A stretch of 64,000 nucleotides of DNA, from positions 1,767,739 through 1,831,738 of the forward strand of contig NZ_CH724131.1 in the NCBI RefSeq assembly GCF_000152725.1, given 5' to 3'. This DNA comes from Pseudooceanicola batsensis HTCC2597. Lineage in GTDB: Bacteria; Pseudomonadota; Alphaproteobacteria; Rhodobacterales; Rhodobacteraceae. This document shows positions 47,552 through 56,203 of this stretch, piece after piece. Within the stretch, counting starts at the first letter, position 1. Each line of letters starts with the position of its first letter. Both the position numbers and the translations under genes were made by a program. The notes under the pieces were generated by a model. That model was given only the letters and a program-made list of their open reading frames with translations, searched no databases and was not told the origin of the DNA.

Positions 47552-48115
47552 TCAGGCGCGTTCCGAATAATCCATCGTCTCGGTGTTGACGATGATGTCC
47601 TCGTCGGTGCCCACGAACGGCGGCACCATCACCTTGACCCCGTTGTCCAGAATGGCCGGCTTGAAACTGTTGGCCGCGGTCTGGCCCTTCACGACCGGCT
47701 CGGTCTCGACCACCTTGCAGGTGACCTTCTGCGGCAGGGTCGCGTTCAGCGCCTCGCTTTCGTAGAATTCGACCACGATCGTCATCCCGTCCTGCAAAAA
47801 GGGCCGGCGTTCGCCCAGCAGATCCGCCGGAAGCTCGATCTGTTCGTACGTCTCGGTATCCATGAAGACGAGCATGCCGTCGCTTTCATAGAGAAACTGC
47901 TGGTCCTTCTGCTCGAGCCGCACCCGTTCGACCTTGTCGGCCGAGCGGAAGCGTTCGTTCAGCTTCGAGCCGTTGCGGAGGTTGCGCAGCTCGACCTGGG
48001 CGAAGGCGCCGCCCTTCCCCGGCTTGACATGGTCGACTTTGACGGCGGCCCAGAGCCCTCCGTTGTGTTCGATCACGTTTCCGGGCCGAATTTCGTTTCC
48101 GTTAATCTTTGGCAT
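47552..48115 (-). CDS. efp: Elongation factor P
   Basis: EF-P relieves ribosome stalling at polyproline. The 187 residues have the three beta-barrel domains and the modification loop KPGKGGAF (31-38), with K34 at the tip, so lysine modification (EpmA-type) is expected in this organism. No epmA or epmB is beside it. A promoter candidate with 17-bp spacing lies upstream. Confidence 0.97.
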   Translation of the reverse strand: MPKINGNEIRPGNVIEHNGGLWAAVKVDHVKPGKGGAFAQVELRNLRNGSKLNERFRSADKVERVRLEQKDQQFLYESDGMLVFMDTETYEQIELPADLLGERRPFLQDGMTIVVEFYESEALNATLPQKVTCKVVETEPVVKGQTAANSFKPAILDNGVKVMVPPFVGTDEDIIVNTETMDYSERA

Positions 48116-48156
48116 GCAAGACTCCGCCTATTCGGGTTGATCGCCTTCAGGGCGGT

Positions 48157-48185
48157 CCTATATCTGGCGCTCCGGTTCCTGACAA
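48157..48185 (-). promoter_or_regulatory. Promoter of efp
   Basis: On the minus strand TTGTCA (48180-48185) and TATAGG (48157-48162) are 17 bp apart, about 42 bp before the efp start. Confidence 0.6.
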
Positions 48186-48329
48186 GGGATCGGCCAAGTT
48201 GCAATGCTCTGGAGGCGATATGCGGTGTGTGCATAGCAGGGTTGAGAAAGTAGCCCACCCGAATCGACACAATTTCGCCATAAAAGGCGCCACGCCCGAA
48301 ACTGCAAGAGCAATAACAAAGGTCGAAAC

Positions 48330-48650
48330 ATGAAAGATTTCGTTGACGGTACGGCATTCAACAACGAACAGGGGAACCGGTCGCGCAAACTCTTCGCCGC
48401 CGTGGTTCTGGCTGCTCTCGACGATGCCATTGCCGATGACAAGAAATACGGCAACGGTCCGGAACAGATCGCCCGTTGGGCGCGGTCGCGCGACGGCCGC
48501 GAAGTTCTGAGCTGTGCCGGGATCGATCCGAACGAACGTGTCGTCTCGGGCCTGATGGAGTTCGTCTCCCGCGGCGTCCGGACCTCGGTCGCGCTGTCCC
48601 GCGAGGAAAGCGAACGTCGTCACGCGGCGGAACAGGCCGACGCGGCCTGA
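48330..48650 (+). CDS. DUF6280-like conserved roseobacter protein
   Basis: The 106-residue protein (MKDFVDGTAFNNEQGNRSRK, then FAAVVLAALDDAIADDKKYG and SCAGIDPNERVVSG) strongly resembles a family conserved in Rhodobacteraceae that I recall as DUF6280. It is small, charged and without a membrane segment. I know no function. It is divergent from efp and followed 22 bp later by a strong terminator, so it is monocistronic. Confidence 0.8.
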   Translation: MKDFVDGTAFNNEQGNRSRKLFAAVVLAALDDAIADDKKYGNGPEQIARWARSRDGREVLSCAGIDPNERVVSGLMEFVSRGVRTSVALSREESERRHAAEQADAA

Positions 48651-48672
48651 TCTTCGCGCGACACGGCAAAAG

Positions 48673-48699
48673 ACGCGCCCTTCCGGGGCGTGTTTTTTT
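48673..48699 (+). terminator. Intrinsic terminator after the DUF6280-like gene
   Basis: ACGCGCCC and GGGGCGTGT pair around a TTCC loop, followed by T-run 48694-48699. It isolates the preceding gene from cobQ. Confidence 0.93.
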
Positions 48700-48737
48700 G
48701 TGGTCCTGTGCCGGCAGGGACAGCATCGGGAACGACC

Positions 48738-50195
48738 ATGGCACGCGCCATCATGATCCAGGGCACCGGCTCGAACGTCGGCAAGTCGCTGCTGGTGGCG
48801 GGCCTGGCCCGGGCCTTTGCCGACCGCGGCCTGCGCGTGGCCCCGTTCAAGGCGCAGAACATGTCCAACAACGCCGCCGTCACGCTGGACGGGGGCGAGA
48901 TCGGGCGCGCCCAGGCGCTGCAGGCCCGCGCGGCGCGGCGGCAACCGCAGACCGACATGAACCCGGTGCTCCTCAAGCCTGAGACCGACACAGGCGCGCA
49001 GGTGATCCTGCAGGGCCGCCGCCACGCCACCCTCTCGGCCCGCGACTATACCCGCGAGAAGCCCGTCCTGCTCGCCGGAGTTCTCGACAGTTTCCACCGC
49101 CTGGCCGAGGGCGTCGACCTTGTGCTCGTCGAAGGCGCGGGCAGCCCCGCCGAGATCAATCTGCGCGCCGGGGACATCGCCAACATGGGTTTTGCCGAGG
49201 CCGCGCAGGTGCCGGTCGTGCTGACCGGGGACATCGACCGGGGCGGTGTCATCGCGCAGCTTGTCGGGACGCAGGCCGTGCTCTGCCCCTCTGATGCCGC
49301 GCGGATCAAGGGCTTTCTGGTGAACCGTTTCCGCGGCGATCCCGATCTTTTCGACGAGGGGATGAGGATCATCGCGGACCGGACCGGCTGGGCGGCGCTC
49401 GGCCTCGTCCCCTGGTTCGCGGATGCGTGGAAACTGCCGGCCGAAGATGTCCTGGACCTGGCCTCCGGCCCCACGGGCGGCGCCTTCAAAATCGCCGTGC
49501 CCCGGCTGGGCCGGATCGCCAATTTCGACGATCTCGATCCGCTGTCGTCGGAACCCGGCGTCACGGTCGAGATCATCGAACCGGGGCGCCCCCTGCCCGG
49601 CGACGCGAACCTCGTGCTCATCCCCGGCTCCAAGACGACGGTCGCGGATCTCGAGGCCTTCCGCGCGCAGGGATGGGACATCGACCTCGCGGCCCATGTC
49701 CGGCGCGGCGGGCATGTGCTGGGCCTCTGCGGCGGATACCAGATGCTGGGCCGATGGATCGAGGACCCGGACGGGATCGAGGGGCGACCGGGCCGCTGGC
49801 CGGGCCTCGGGCTGCTCGATATCGAGACGGTCATGTCACCCGCCAAACGGGTCCGCCTGAGCGACGCGCGCCATTGCGACAGCGGCGAAGCGGTTTCGGG
49901 CTACGAGATCCATCTGGGGTCGACGTCCGGGCCGGACTGCGACCGCGCGTGGCTGCGGATCGGCGACCGCCCCGAAGGGGCGCAATCGGCCGACGGCCGG
50001 GTGCGCGGCTGTTATCTTCACGGGCTCTACGCCTCCGACCCCTTTCGCGCGCACGATCTGCGGCGCATGGGCGGGCGGTCGGACCTGAGCTACGAGACCG
50101 GCGTCGAAGAGGTCCTCGACCGGCTTGCGGCCCACCTGGGCCGTCACGTCGATCTGGATCGGTTGTTCGGGCTGGCGGCCACGGTGACCCGATAG
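48738..50195 (+). CDS. cobQ: Cobyric acid synthase
   Basis: This enzyme amidates adenosylcobyrinic acid a,c-diamide in coenzyme B12 synthesis. The 485 residues show [20 protein letters not shown] (ATP-binding), [26 protein letters not shown] and the glutaminase Cys C331 in [12 protein letters not shown], with HGLYASDPF in the C-terminal domain. The start ATG lies 38 bp after the terminator. No other cob genes or cobalamin riboswitch are near. Confidence 0.96.
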   Translation: MARAIMIQGTGSNVGKSLLVAGLARAFADRGLRVAPFKAQNMSNNAAVTLDGGEIGRAQALQARAARRQPQTDMNPVLLKPETDTGAQVILQGRRHATLSARDYTREKPVLLAGVLDSFHRLAEGVDLVLVEGAGSPAEINLRAGDIANMGFAEAAQVPVVLTGDIDRGGVIAQLVGTQAVLCPSDAARIKGFLVNRFRGDPDLFDEGMRIIADRTGWAALGLVPWFADAWKLPAEDVLDLASGPTGGAFKIAVPRLGRIANFDDLDPLSSEPGVTVEIIEPGRPLPGDANLVLIPGSKTTVADLEAFRAQGWDIDLAAHVRRGGHVLGLCGGYQMLGRWIEDPDGIEGRPGRWPGLGLLDIETVMSPAKRVRLSDARHCDSGEAVSGYEIHLGSTSGPDCDRAWLRIGDRPEGAQSADGRVRGCYLHGLYASDPFRAHDLRRMGGRSDLSYETGVEEVLDRLAAHLGRHVDLDRLFGLAATVTR

Positions 50196-50211
50196 CCGAC
50201 CGGTCCTGCGA

Positions 50212-51528
50212 TCACGAAAAGTCCTGAGCGGAGAGCGCGCGGTGGATTTCGCGGCGCACGAGCTTGCGGACGTTGCGCGTGATCCGCTCGCCCAAGGCGC
50301 CCTGCAGCTCCTGCCGGACGATCTCGGCCACCAGGTCGCGCAGCATCTCTTCGTCCAGAACGGCCGTGTCCTCGGCCGTCAGGGCGTTCCGCCCCGCCTC
50401 GTCAAAGGCGGCGTCGTCGAAATCGTCCTCGGGCGGGTCCCGGTCTTCGGCCTCGGCGACGCTGGCAACGTCACGCGCGGCATCCGCATCAGCCGTTTCG
50501 GCATCCTCGACTCCGGCATCCCGGTCCTCGATGTCCCGCTCGGGCTTCACCGCCGCAAGCGGGGTCACGGCCCGAAGACTCGCGTCGGCCATGGCGGCGA
50601 TATCCGCGTCGTCTATGGGATCGACCGCCCAGGCCTCGTCAGCGGAAAGTGCGGTCGGGTCAGTCTGCCACGTCTCGGCCGCAAGAGCGTCCGCCTGCGC
50701 CTCGTCCTCATCCTCGTCATCCCAGGCCGGCGCGGGGTCGAGCCTTTGCGGCGCCGCGTCCGAGATCTCGTCCGCTTCGGGTTCCCATTCGCCGCCGCTG
50801 GTCGATACGACCGCTTCCACCTCGGCCACGCGCTGTCCCAGCGAGGTCACGCCCCGGTGCCGCAGGAATGTCGGCACCACGTCCTCGCCCGTCTCGGGCG
50901 GCGTGGGGATGGCGCCTCTGGACACCGCGATTCCCTCGTCGAGTTCCTCTTCCGCCGGGGCGACGGAGGCCTCCCTCTCGTCGCTCTCGGCCTCGCCGGT
51001 GAGGGCGTCGGGTTCGGCCGCTTCGGACGCCGGCAGGAGAGTCGGATCGGGGGCATCCGCTTCGGGTGCGTCCGGGTCCGCATCGCGCGCCACGCCCAGG
51101 GCCGCCAGCGCGGCCTCGATGGCGATATCCGGCGAACCGGCGTCGCGCGCCTCGGTCGCCGGGTCCCGGACGGGGGCGATTCCGGTGGGGCGGTTGGCCT
51201 CGATCCGAGAATGTCGGTCGCCCGCCGCGCGCACACGCTCCATCAGGTTGAGAAGGTCGGCCTCCCTCTCGGGCGCGTCGTCGGATTCGGCATGGATGAA
51301 CCCGGCCTCGCCCTCGTCGTCCCCGGTCTCCTCGGCCGCGGTCTGCGGCGTGACACGCAGTGACGGCGTCAGGATCAGCCGGTCGTCGGCCGCCGGCGCG
51401 GCCGGACGGTCCGGCCGCCTGGGCTGGTTCGCCGTTTCGCGCGACTGCGCCCGTACTTCTTCGGAAACGAGTTTTCTGATGGAGGACAGGACATCCTCGA
51501 TCTGCACGTTGGTTACAGAATCTGCCAT
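50212..51528 (-). CDS. PopZ-like disordered protein (N- and C-terminal helices with acidic linker)
   Basis: The 438 residues begin with a short helix EDVLSSIRKLVSEEV that resembles the start of PopZ (EEILASIRRII). About 330 residues of disordered Asp/Glu/Ala/Pro-rich linker follow. The last 50 residues form helices (EEMLRDLVAEIVRQELQGAL, ITRNVRKLVRREIHR) like the DUF2497 oligomerisation region. Its neighbours tolC and pcm match the alphaproteobacterial order pcm-tolC-DUF2497-valS that I recall. PopZ organises cell poles in related bacteria; the assignment here is inferred from helices and context, since sequence identity is low. Confidence 0.6.
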   Translation of the reverse strand: MADSVTNVQIEDVLSSIRKLVSEEVRAQSRETANQPRRPDRPAAPAADDRLILTPSLRVTPQTAAEETGDDEGEAGFIHAESDDAPEREADLLNLMERVRAAGDRHSRIEANRPTGIAPVRDPATEARDAGSPDIAIEAALAALGVARDADPDAPEADAPDPTLLPASEAAEPDALTGEAESDEREASVAPAEEELDEGIAVSRGAIPTPPETGEDVVPTFLRHRGVTSLGQRVAEVEAVVSTSGGEWEPEADEISDAAPQRLDPAPAWDDEDEDEAQADALAAETWQTDPTALSADEAWAVDPIDDADIAAMADASLRAVTPLAAVKPERDIEDRDAGVEDAETADADAARDVASVAEAEDRDPPEDDFDDAAFDEAGRNALTAEDTAVLDEEMLRDLVAEIVRQELQGALGERITRNVRKLVRREIHRALSAQDFS

Positions 51529-51601
51529 CTCATTCCAGCTGCCAATGCCTCGGTGTCAGGGTAACGCCAGAGGGGTTTCCACTCAATGGATGCGGCGGAT
51601 T

Positions 51602-53026
51602 TTAGTCTTTTCCGATGCGACGCAGGACGCGGTCAAGCTTCCGCCCCTGTTCGCTCAGGCCCGCCGGGGCATCCTTTACCAAGTTATAATAGCCTGCCGG
51701 GTCGTAGATTCTGACCTTGAGCTCCAGGTTCTGAGCGGTGAGTTCTCCCATCGCTGCGAGCAGGCTATAGCCTGCGCTGAGTTCGTCAACCTGCGCCGAG
51801 ATCAGGCTGGCGCGTGCGTCGAGCAGCTCCTGCTCGGCGTTCAGCACGTCCAGCGTCGTCCGCGCGCCAAGCGTGGCTTCCTCGCGGATGCCGCGGAACG
51901 CGACCTGCGCGGCGCGGACCTGCTGCTGGCTTGCCTCGATCGAGGATCGGGCGACCTGCAGCGTGGCCAGCGCATTGCCGACGTTCTGACGAATCTGGTG
52001 CGACACCACGTGCAGGTTCGCGCGGCTCGCATCGCGGTTCTGCATCGCCTGGCGCTGCAGCGAACTGAGCCGCCCGCCGGCATAGATCGTCTGGCGCCCC
52101 GCCAGACCGATCGAAGCGGACCGCCCATGAGCCCCCGTGCCGAGCGTGTCGTTCAACCCGAGCGTGGCCGTCGCCGAAACCGTCGGGCTCAGCCCCGCAT
52201 CGGCCAGATCGACCCGCAGCTCGGATATGGTGACCTGGCGCCGGGCCTGAGCCATGTCGGGATGCTGTCGCAGGGCGGTCGCGCTCGCCGCCTCGAGCGA
52301 GTGCGGCAGGCGGTGCAGCGCGCCCGAGGGCGTCAGGCGGCCGGGCCTGTGCCCCACGGCGGCCAGGTATTCCAGCTGCGCCTGCGCCAGGTCGCCCTGG
52401 GCCGCGGCCAGGCCGGATTTCGCGGCGGCCAGACGGGCTTCGGCAAGCGAGACGTCGGTACGCGTGACTTCGCCCACCTCGAACCGGTCGCGGGCCGCGC
52501 GCAGTTCCTGCGTGATCAGGCGCAGGTTGTTCTGACGCAGCGCCACGAATTCGGATGTGCGCCGCACGTTCAGGTAGGCGACCGCCGCCCGCAGCAGCAC
52601 CTGCTGTTCGATCGAAGTCAGCCCCTCGCGGGTCGCGAGAACGGTTTCCTTGGCGATTTCGACGCCCAGGTTCGTCCGGCCGCCATCGTAGATCAGCATC
52701 TCGGCGGTCAGCCCGATCGAGGCGGACGCCGAGCGGGAGTTCACCAGATTGAACCCCGTCGCCGCGGAAGAGGAAGCGCCGAAGTTGCTGGTCAGGTTCG
52801 CCGTCCAGGACACGATCGGACGAAGCTGCGAGAGCGCCTGCGCGACGTCCTCGTCGGCGGCGCGAAGCAGCGCCCGGTTCTGCTCCAGCAGCCCCGAATG
52901 CTTGTAGGCCGAGGCCAGCGCATCCGCGAGCGTTTCCGCCGCGGCCTTGACCGGCACCAGAGCCGCGCCGGCCGCCAGAGCCAGCGTCGCCACTGCCATC
53001 CGGAGGGTTGTCATCGATCTGCTCAT
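51602..53026 (-). CDS. tolC: TolC-family outer-membrane efflux protein
   Basis: The 474-residue protein has a signal peptide (LRMAVATLALAAGAALVPVKA) and two repeated outer-membrane-efflux halves with long helices, including the conserved GLTAEMLIYDGGRTNLGVEI and GLAGRQTIYAGGRLSSLQR. It forms the outer-membrane tunnel for type I secretion or multidrug efflux. It would be the natural exit for the giant secreted protein. It lies between the PopZ-like gene and pcm. Confidence 0.93.
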   Translation of the reverse strand: MSRSMTTLRMAVATLALAAGAALVPVKAAAETLADALASAYKHSGLLEQNRALLRAADEDVAQALSQLRPIVSWTANLTSNFGASSSAATGFNLVNSRSASASIGLTAEMLIYDGGRTNLGVEIAKETVLATREGLTSIEQQVLLRAAVAYLNVRRTSEFVALRQNNLRLITQELRAARDRFEVGEVTRTDVSLAEARLAAAKSGLAAAQGDLAQAQLEYLAAVGHRPGRLTPSGALHRLPHSLEAASATALRQHPDMAQARRQVTISELRVDLADAGLSPTVSATATLGLNDTLGTGAHGRSASIGLAGRQTIYAGGRLSSLQRQAMQNRDASRANLHVVSHQIRQNVGNALATLQVARSSIEASQQQVRAAQVAFRGIREEATLGARTTLDVLNAEQELLDARASLISAQVDELSAGYSLLAAMGELTAQNLELKVRIYDPAGYYNLVKDAPAGLSEQGRKLDRVLRRIGKD

Positions 53027-53064
53027 CTGCCTGCCCTTTTCTGCCGTTTGCCGGCCGTTCTGTT

Positions 53065-53718
53065 CTAGAGCGTGAACGCCTGATGTCGCTCGAATCCCGG
53101 CAGGACCGGCGCGCCCGCGTTGAAGGCGAACCGCCAGTTGATCCTGCCGTCGATCCTGTATCCGATCCGGACCACCCCGAGGTGCCCTTCCGCAAAGAGC
53201 ACCGCGATGCGCCCGCCCTCCTTGAGCTGATCGGTCACGCCCTCGGGAAGATGCTCCACCGCGCCCTGGATCATGATCACGTCATAGGGTCCGTGCGTGG
53301 CCGCGCCTTCGGACAGGGGGCCCTCGTGAAGGACGACATTGTCCGCCCCCTCGGAGGTCAGCGCGGCATTCCCGTCCGAGATCAGCGCCTCGTCCTCTTC
53401 GAGCGCGATCACCGCCTCGGCCAGACGCGCGGCGACGGCGGCCGAGTATCCCGTGCCCGTCCCGATGTCGAGCACCAGTTCGTCCGCATGGATGTCCAGC
53501 GCGTCCAGCATCTTGGCCAGTGTCCGCGGGTCCAGCAGGACCCGCCCCTGACCGAGGTCGATATTCTCGCCGAGATAGGCCGCGTCGCGCTTGTCGGCGG
53601 GCACGAAGGCCTCGCGCGGGACGGCGAGCATGGCCTCGATGATGGGGAATTTGGTGACATCCGCGGGACGGATCTGGTTGTCCACCATCATGGTGCGGCG
53701 CGCGGCGAAGTCGGTCAT
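53065..53718 (-). CDS. pcm: Protein-L-isoaspartate O-methyltransferase
   Basis: Repairs isoaspartyl damage in proteins using SAM. The 217 residues begin MTDFAARRTMMVDNQIRPAD and show the motif I VLDIGTGTGYSAAVAARLA, with HLPEGVTDQLKEGGRI later. The longer upstream reading frame (53763) has no comparable start context. It is 38 bp upstream of tolC. Confidence 0.94.
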   Translation of the reverse strand: MTDFAARRTMMVDNQIRPADVTKFPIIEAMLAVPREAFVPADKRDAAYLGENIDLGQGRVLLDPRTLAKMLDALDIHADELVLDIGTGTGYSAAVAARLAEAVIALEEDEALISDGNAALTSEGADNVVLHEGPLSEGAATHGPYDVIMIQGAVEHLPEGVTDQLKEGGRIAVLFAEGHLGVVRIGYRIDGRINWRFAFNAGAPVLPGFERHQAFTL

Positions 53719-53846
53719 GCTGAACTGGCCCGTTCGGAATTGCGTTGGAAAGCTTTTTGCCACAAGTCACCCTTTCCGGCAACGTCTGGCAAGGCCAAAG
53801 CTTTGCCGCCCCGCCACTATTTTCCCAAACGTTGCAGCCTTGCGCC

Positions 53847-53875
53847 TTGACGCTTGCAGGAGGCGGCCAGATAGG
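53847..53875 (+). promoter_or_regulatory. Putative promoter of tRNA-Cys
   Basis: TTGACG (53847-53852) and GATAGG (53870-53875) are 17 bp apart and end 23 bp before the tRNA, an expected position for a tRNA promoter. Confidence 0.55.
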
Positions 53876-53898
53876 CTAGTCCACGCGGACCGTTCCGA

Positions 53899-53972
53899 GG
53901 CGAGTTGGCGGAGTGGTGACGCAGCGGATTGCAAATCCGTGTACACCGGTTCGATTCCGGTACTCGCCTCCA
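53899..53972 (+). tRNA. tRNA-Cys (anticodon GCA)
   Basis: A 74-nt cloverleaf with a GGCGAGT/ACTCGCC acceptor stem (53899-53905 with 53962-53968), the loop TTGCAAA carrying anticodon GCA, and the TTCGATT T-loop. The 3' CCA is encoded at 53970-53972. Confidence 0.97.
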
Positions 53973-54408
53973 AACGGTTTCAATGACCTGGCGGACGCAG
54001 AGTGGACGCGGCCGGGCCAGTCCTAGCAATTGCCTGAACATTCCGTTTTTGCTCTGCTCGCTGGACAAAACCGATCCTCACCTTAACCTCAGGCAAAGAG
54101 GCCGCTTGTTCAGCGCGCCCGCGGATAAGAAGCAACGGAAGCCAGACGAGGCGACACGACCTCGGCAAGCGCCGAGGCAGGGATCGCGATATCAAAACGG
54201 TCCTATCGAAGTCCCGAAGCCCGCAAGCACGGGCACCGTTCTGGGCGCAATCGACCTCCAGGTGATGCGCGGACGCAATCGACCGCAGCGTGACCTGCTG
54301 GCCGGCGGACGGCTGTCGCACCACGACGGCCCCGTTCACATTGTGAGGCCCGGGAGCGCCCGGGCCCGAGAACACTGCTCGGGCCCGCCGGGGAGCCGCA
54401 CAGGCCGC
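53973..54408. other. Gene-free 436-bp stretch after tRNA-Cys
   Basis: No reading frame here looks like a real gene: frames are short and Arg/Pro-rich. It has a CGCAATCGACC direct repeat at 54246-54256 and 54274-54284 (period 28 bp), a CCTCGGC/GCCGAGG hairpin at 54160-54177, and the hairpin pair at 54348-54386. It separates tRNA-Cys from the sugar operon, a position where islands insert, but no integrase or duplicated tRNA end is visible. Confidence 0.7.
54348..54386. terminator. Overlapping G/C hairpins after the sugar operon
   Basis: Two alternatives share bases: GCCCGGG/CCCGGGC (54348-54365) and a perfect 9-bp stem GGGCCCGAG/CTCGGGCCC (54362-54386) with loop AACACTG. They lie 22 bp beyond the cupin stop codon on the minus strand. 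No T-run follows, so this may be a non-canonical terminator or an mRNA-stability element. Confidence 0.45.
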
Positions 54409-54972
54409 TCACCCGGTCGCGTCGAGACCGTCGCGAAAGTCGTTCCAGCCGGCATCCACCGACGAGGGCGCGTCGCGCCACCGGCTCAGGGGACTGCCGG
54501 TCACCGGGTCGCTCGCCGGGATGGGCAGGGACATGATGAGCTTGGCCGCGGCACGGAAATCCGCCTCGCTGACGAACTCCTCCTGGATGTTGTCCCAGTC
54601 GCGTCCCTCGGGGTAGCCGCCGACCACCATGACATCCTCGGAGTTGCCGATCATGGCGTGGGATACCCCCGCGGGCATCACCACCACGTCCCCGGCCTCC
54701 ACGCGGACCTTGGTCCCGCCCTTGCCGAACAGCTCGAGTTCCATCCAGCCCTCGGCCACGCCGAGGCATTCGTGGCTCGTAGAGTGGAAATGGTGGTACA
54801 GGTAGATCCCCGGATAGTTCCAGTTGTTGAGCCAGCCGTTCTCCTGAAAGCGCGTCCGCACCGCATCCATGCCGCCGCCCGGCACGCCGCCGCGGTGGAT
54901 CAGAAGCGGATAGCGGCTGTTGGGCACGCGCCCCCGCGGCATCGACTGGTGTTCCTCGATCGTCCCGGTCAT
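54409..54972 (-). CDS. Cupin-domain protein of the sugar operon
   Basis: The 187-residue protein has a single cupin fold: the strand containing YLYHHFHSTSHECLGVAEGW and the GDVVVMPAGVSHAMIG motif with the His ligands of a metal site. The start is preceded by GGGAGGA. It is the last gene of the operon, 70 bp after the substrate-binding protein. A metal-dependent isomerase or epimerase is plausible, as in other sugar clusters, but nothing shows its substrate. Confidence 0.82.
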   Translation of the reverse strand: MTGTIEEHQSMPRGRVPNSRYPLLIHRGGVPGGGMDAVRTRFQENGWLNNWNYPGIYLYHHFHSTSHECLGVAEGWMELELFGKGGTKVRVEAGDVVVMPAGVSHAMIGNSEDVMVVGGYPEGRDWDNIQEEFVSEADFRAAAKLIMSLPIPASDPVTGSPLSRWRDAPSSVDAGWNDFRDGLDATG

Positions 54973-55042
54973 TTCGTCGTCCTCCCTCGTCCGGTCCTTC
55001 CCGACATGAAAGGGGCGGCTCACGCCGCCCCCTCCTGTCAAC

Positions 55043-56161
55043 TCAGTTGCCACCCCAGGCTTCGGGATAGTTGGCCATGTCCTCGCAACCGCACATCGCA
55101 TAGTGCAGCGGCGGCATCGCCGGGTTGACGTATTCGTCCAGGTTCTCCTGCGTGATCGCCGGCTGCGGCAGAACCCATTCCGGCCCCGGGAGCGCTTCGC
55201 CCTCGATGACGCGGGCGGCGGCGATCACCGCCGTGCGCCACTGGTAGGTCGGATAGGTGGGTGCGATGGCGGTCAGCCCCTTGTCCTGCCACTTGCGGAG
55301 GAAGTCCTGCTGGTCCTCGCCGACGAAGACCGGAATGTCGTACCCGGAATCCTCGAAGGCCTCGATGGCGGCGACGGCCGTGGCGCCCGCATCCATCCAC
55401 ACCGCGTCGATGTCGCCGCGCATCAGATAGTCCTCGACGATCGACTTGGTCTTGGCGTTGTCGCCGTCGGTGAACTCGGCCCCGACGATGTTCATGCCCG
55501 CCTCGTCCAAGATGCGGCGACCTGCGGAATAGCGCGTCTCGAGCACGTCGACCCCCGGCAGGATGCGCAGCATCAGCACGTTGGCGCCTTCCTCGACGTT
55601 GTCGACGATGAACTCGGCGCCCTGGATGCCGAAGCCGTAGCCGCCGACCGGGTGGATGAAGGTCACCGGGCAGTCGGTGTTGACGCCGCGGTCGAAGACG
55701 ATGACCGGCATCGCCTCGCAGGCGCGTTCCACGGCCGGGGTCAGCGCGGCGGTGGTGTTGGGCGACACGATCATCACGTCGCAGTCACCGCCCGCCAACA
55801 GGTCGTCGATATCGGCGATCTGCTTGTCGTCGGAGCCCTCGGCGTCGACGTGGATGAACTCGCCGATCGAGTCGTGGTTCTCGACCTCCTCGGTCATGTT
55901 CGTGTAGCCCACGACGCGCCAGGGGTTGTTCACCCCCGCGTTCGAAAAGCACACCGTCGCCGGGCCCTCGATTCCCAGATCGGCGGTCTCGACCATGTCG
56001 CCGCCGATGTGCTGGACCCAGGGCTGGCCCTCGGGCCCCATGGACTCGGCCTGAAGCTGCTCCTGCTGCTTTGCGAATTCTTCCGGATCGTCGAAGTTCT
56101 GGGCGTGGAGGGGCGCAAGGCCGAGGGCCAGCGCTCCGGTCGCCAACAGTAGATGTTTCAT
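55043..56161 (-). CDS. Sugar ABC transporter substrate-binding protein (RbsB class)
   Basis: The 372 residues have a signal peptide (MKHLLLATGALALGLAPLHA) and a type I periplasmic binding fold. FSNAGVNNPWRVVGYTNM and VIVFDRGVNTDCPVTFIHPVG-type strands lie in the N- and C-lobes, with a possible disulfide between CEAM and TDCP segments. The N-terminus after the signal has an unusual 60-residue extension. It delivers the unknown sugar to the two permeases encoded just upstream. Confidence 0.9.
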   Translation of the reverse strand: MKHLLLATGALALGLAPLHAQNFDDPEEFAKQQEQLQAESMGPEGQPWVQHIGGDMVETADLGIEGPATVCFSNAGVNNPWRVVGYTNMTEEVENHDSIGEFIHVDAEGSDDKQIADIDDLLAGGDCDVMIVSPNTTAALTPAVERACEAMPVIVFDRGVNTDCPVTFIHPVGGYGFGIQGAEFIVDNVEEGANVLMLRILPGVDVLETRYSAGRRILDEAGMNIVGAEFTDGDNAKTKSIVEDYLMRGDIDAVWMDAGATAVAAIEAFEDSGYDIPVFVGEDQQDFLRKWQDKGLTAIAPTYPTYQWRTAVIAAARVIEGEALPGPEWVLPQPAITQENLDEYVNPAMPPLHYAMCGCEDMANYPEAWGGN

Positions 56162-56203
56162 TACTCTCTCCCTAGTGATGGGGGGCCGCCTGGCGCGCGC
56201 CCC

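Noticed and set aside
48700-48738. Cobalamin riboswitch before cobQ
   Set aside because: Only 39 bp lie between the terminator and cobQ start, too short for a B12 riboswitch, and no B12-box sequence is visible.
53973-54375. Integrase or phage gene after tRNA-Cys
   Set aside because: No frame carries the tyrosine-recombinase box or any known phage motif; frames are Arg/Pro-rich shadow sequence.
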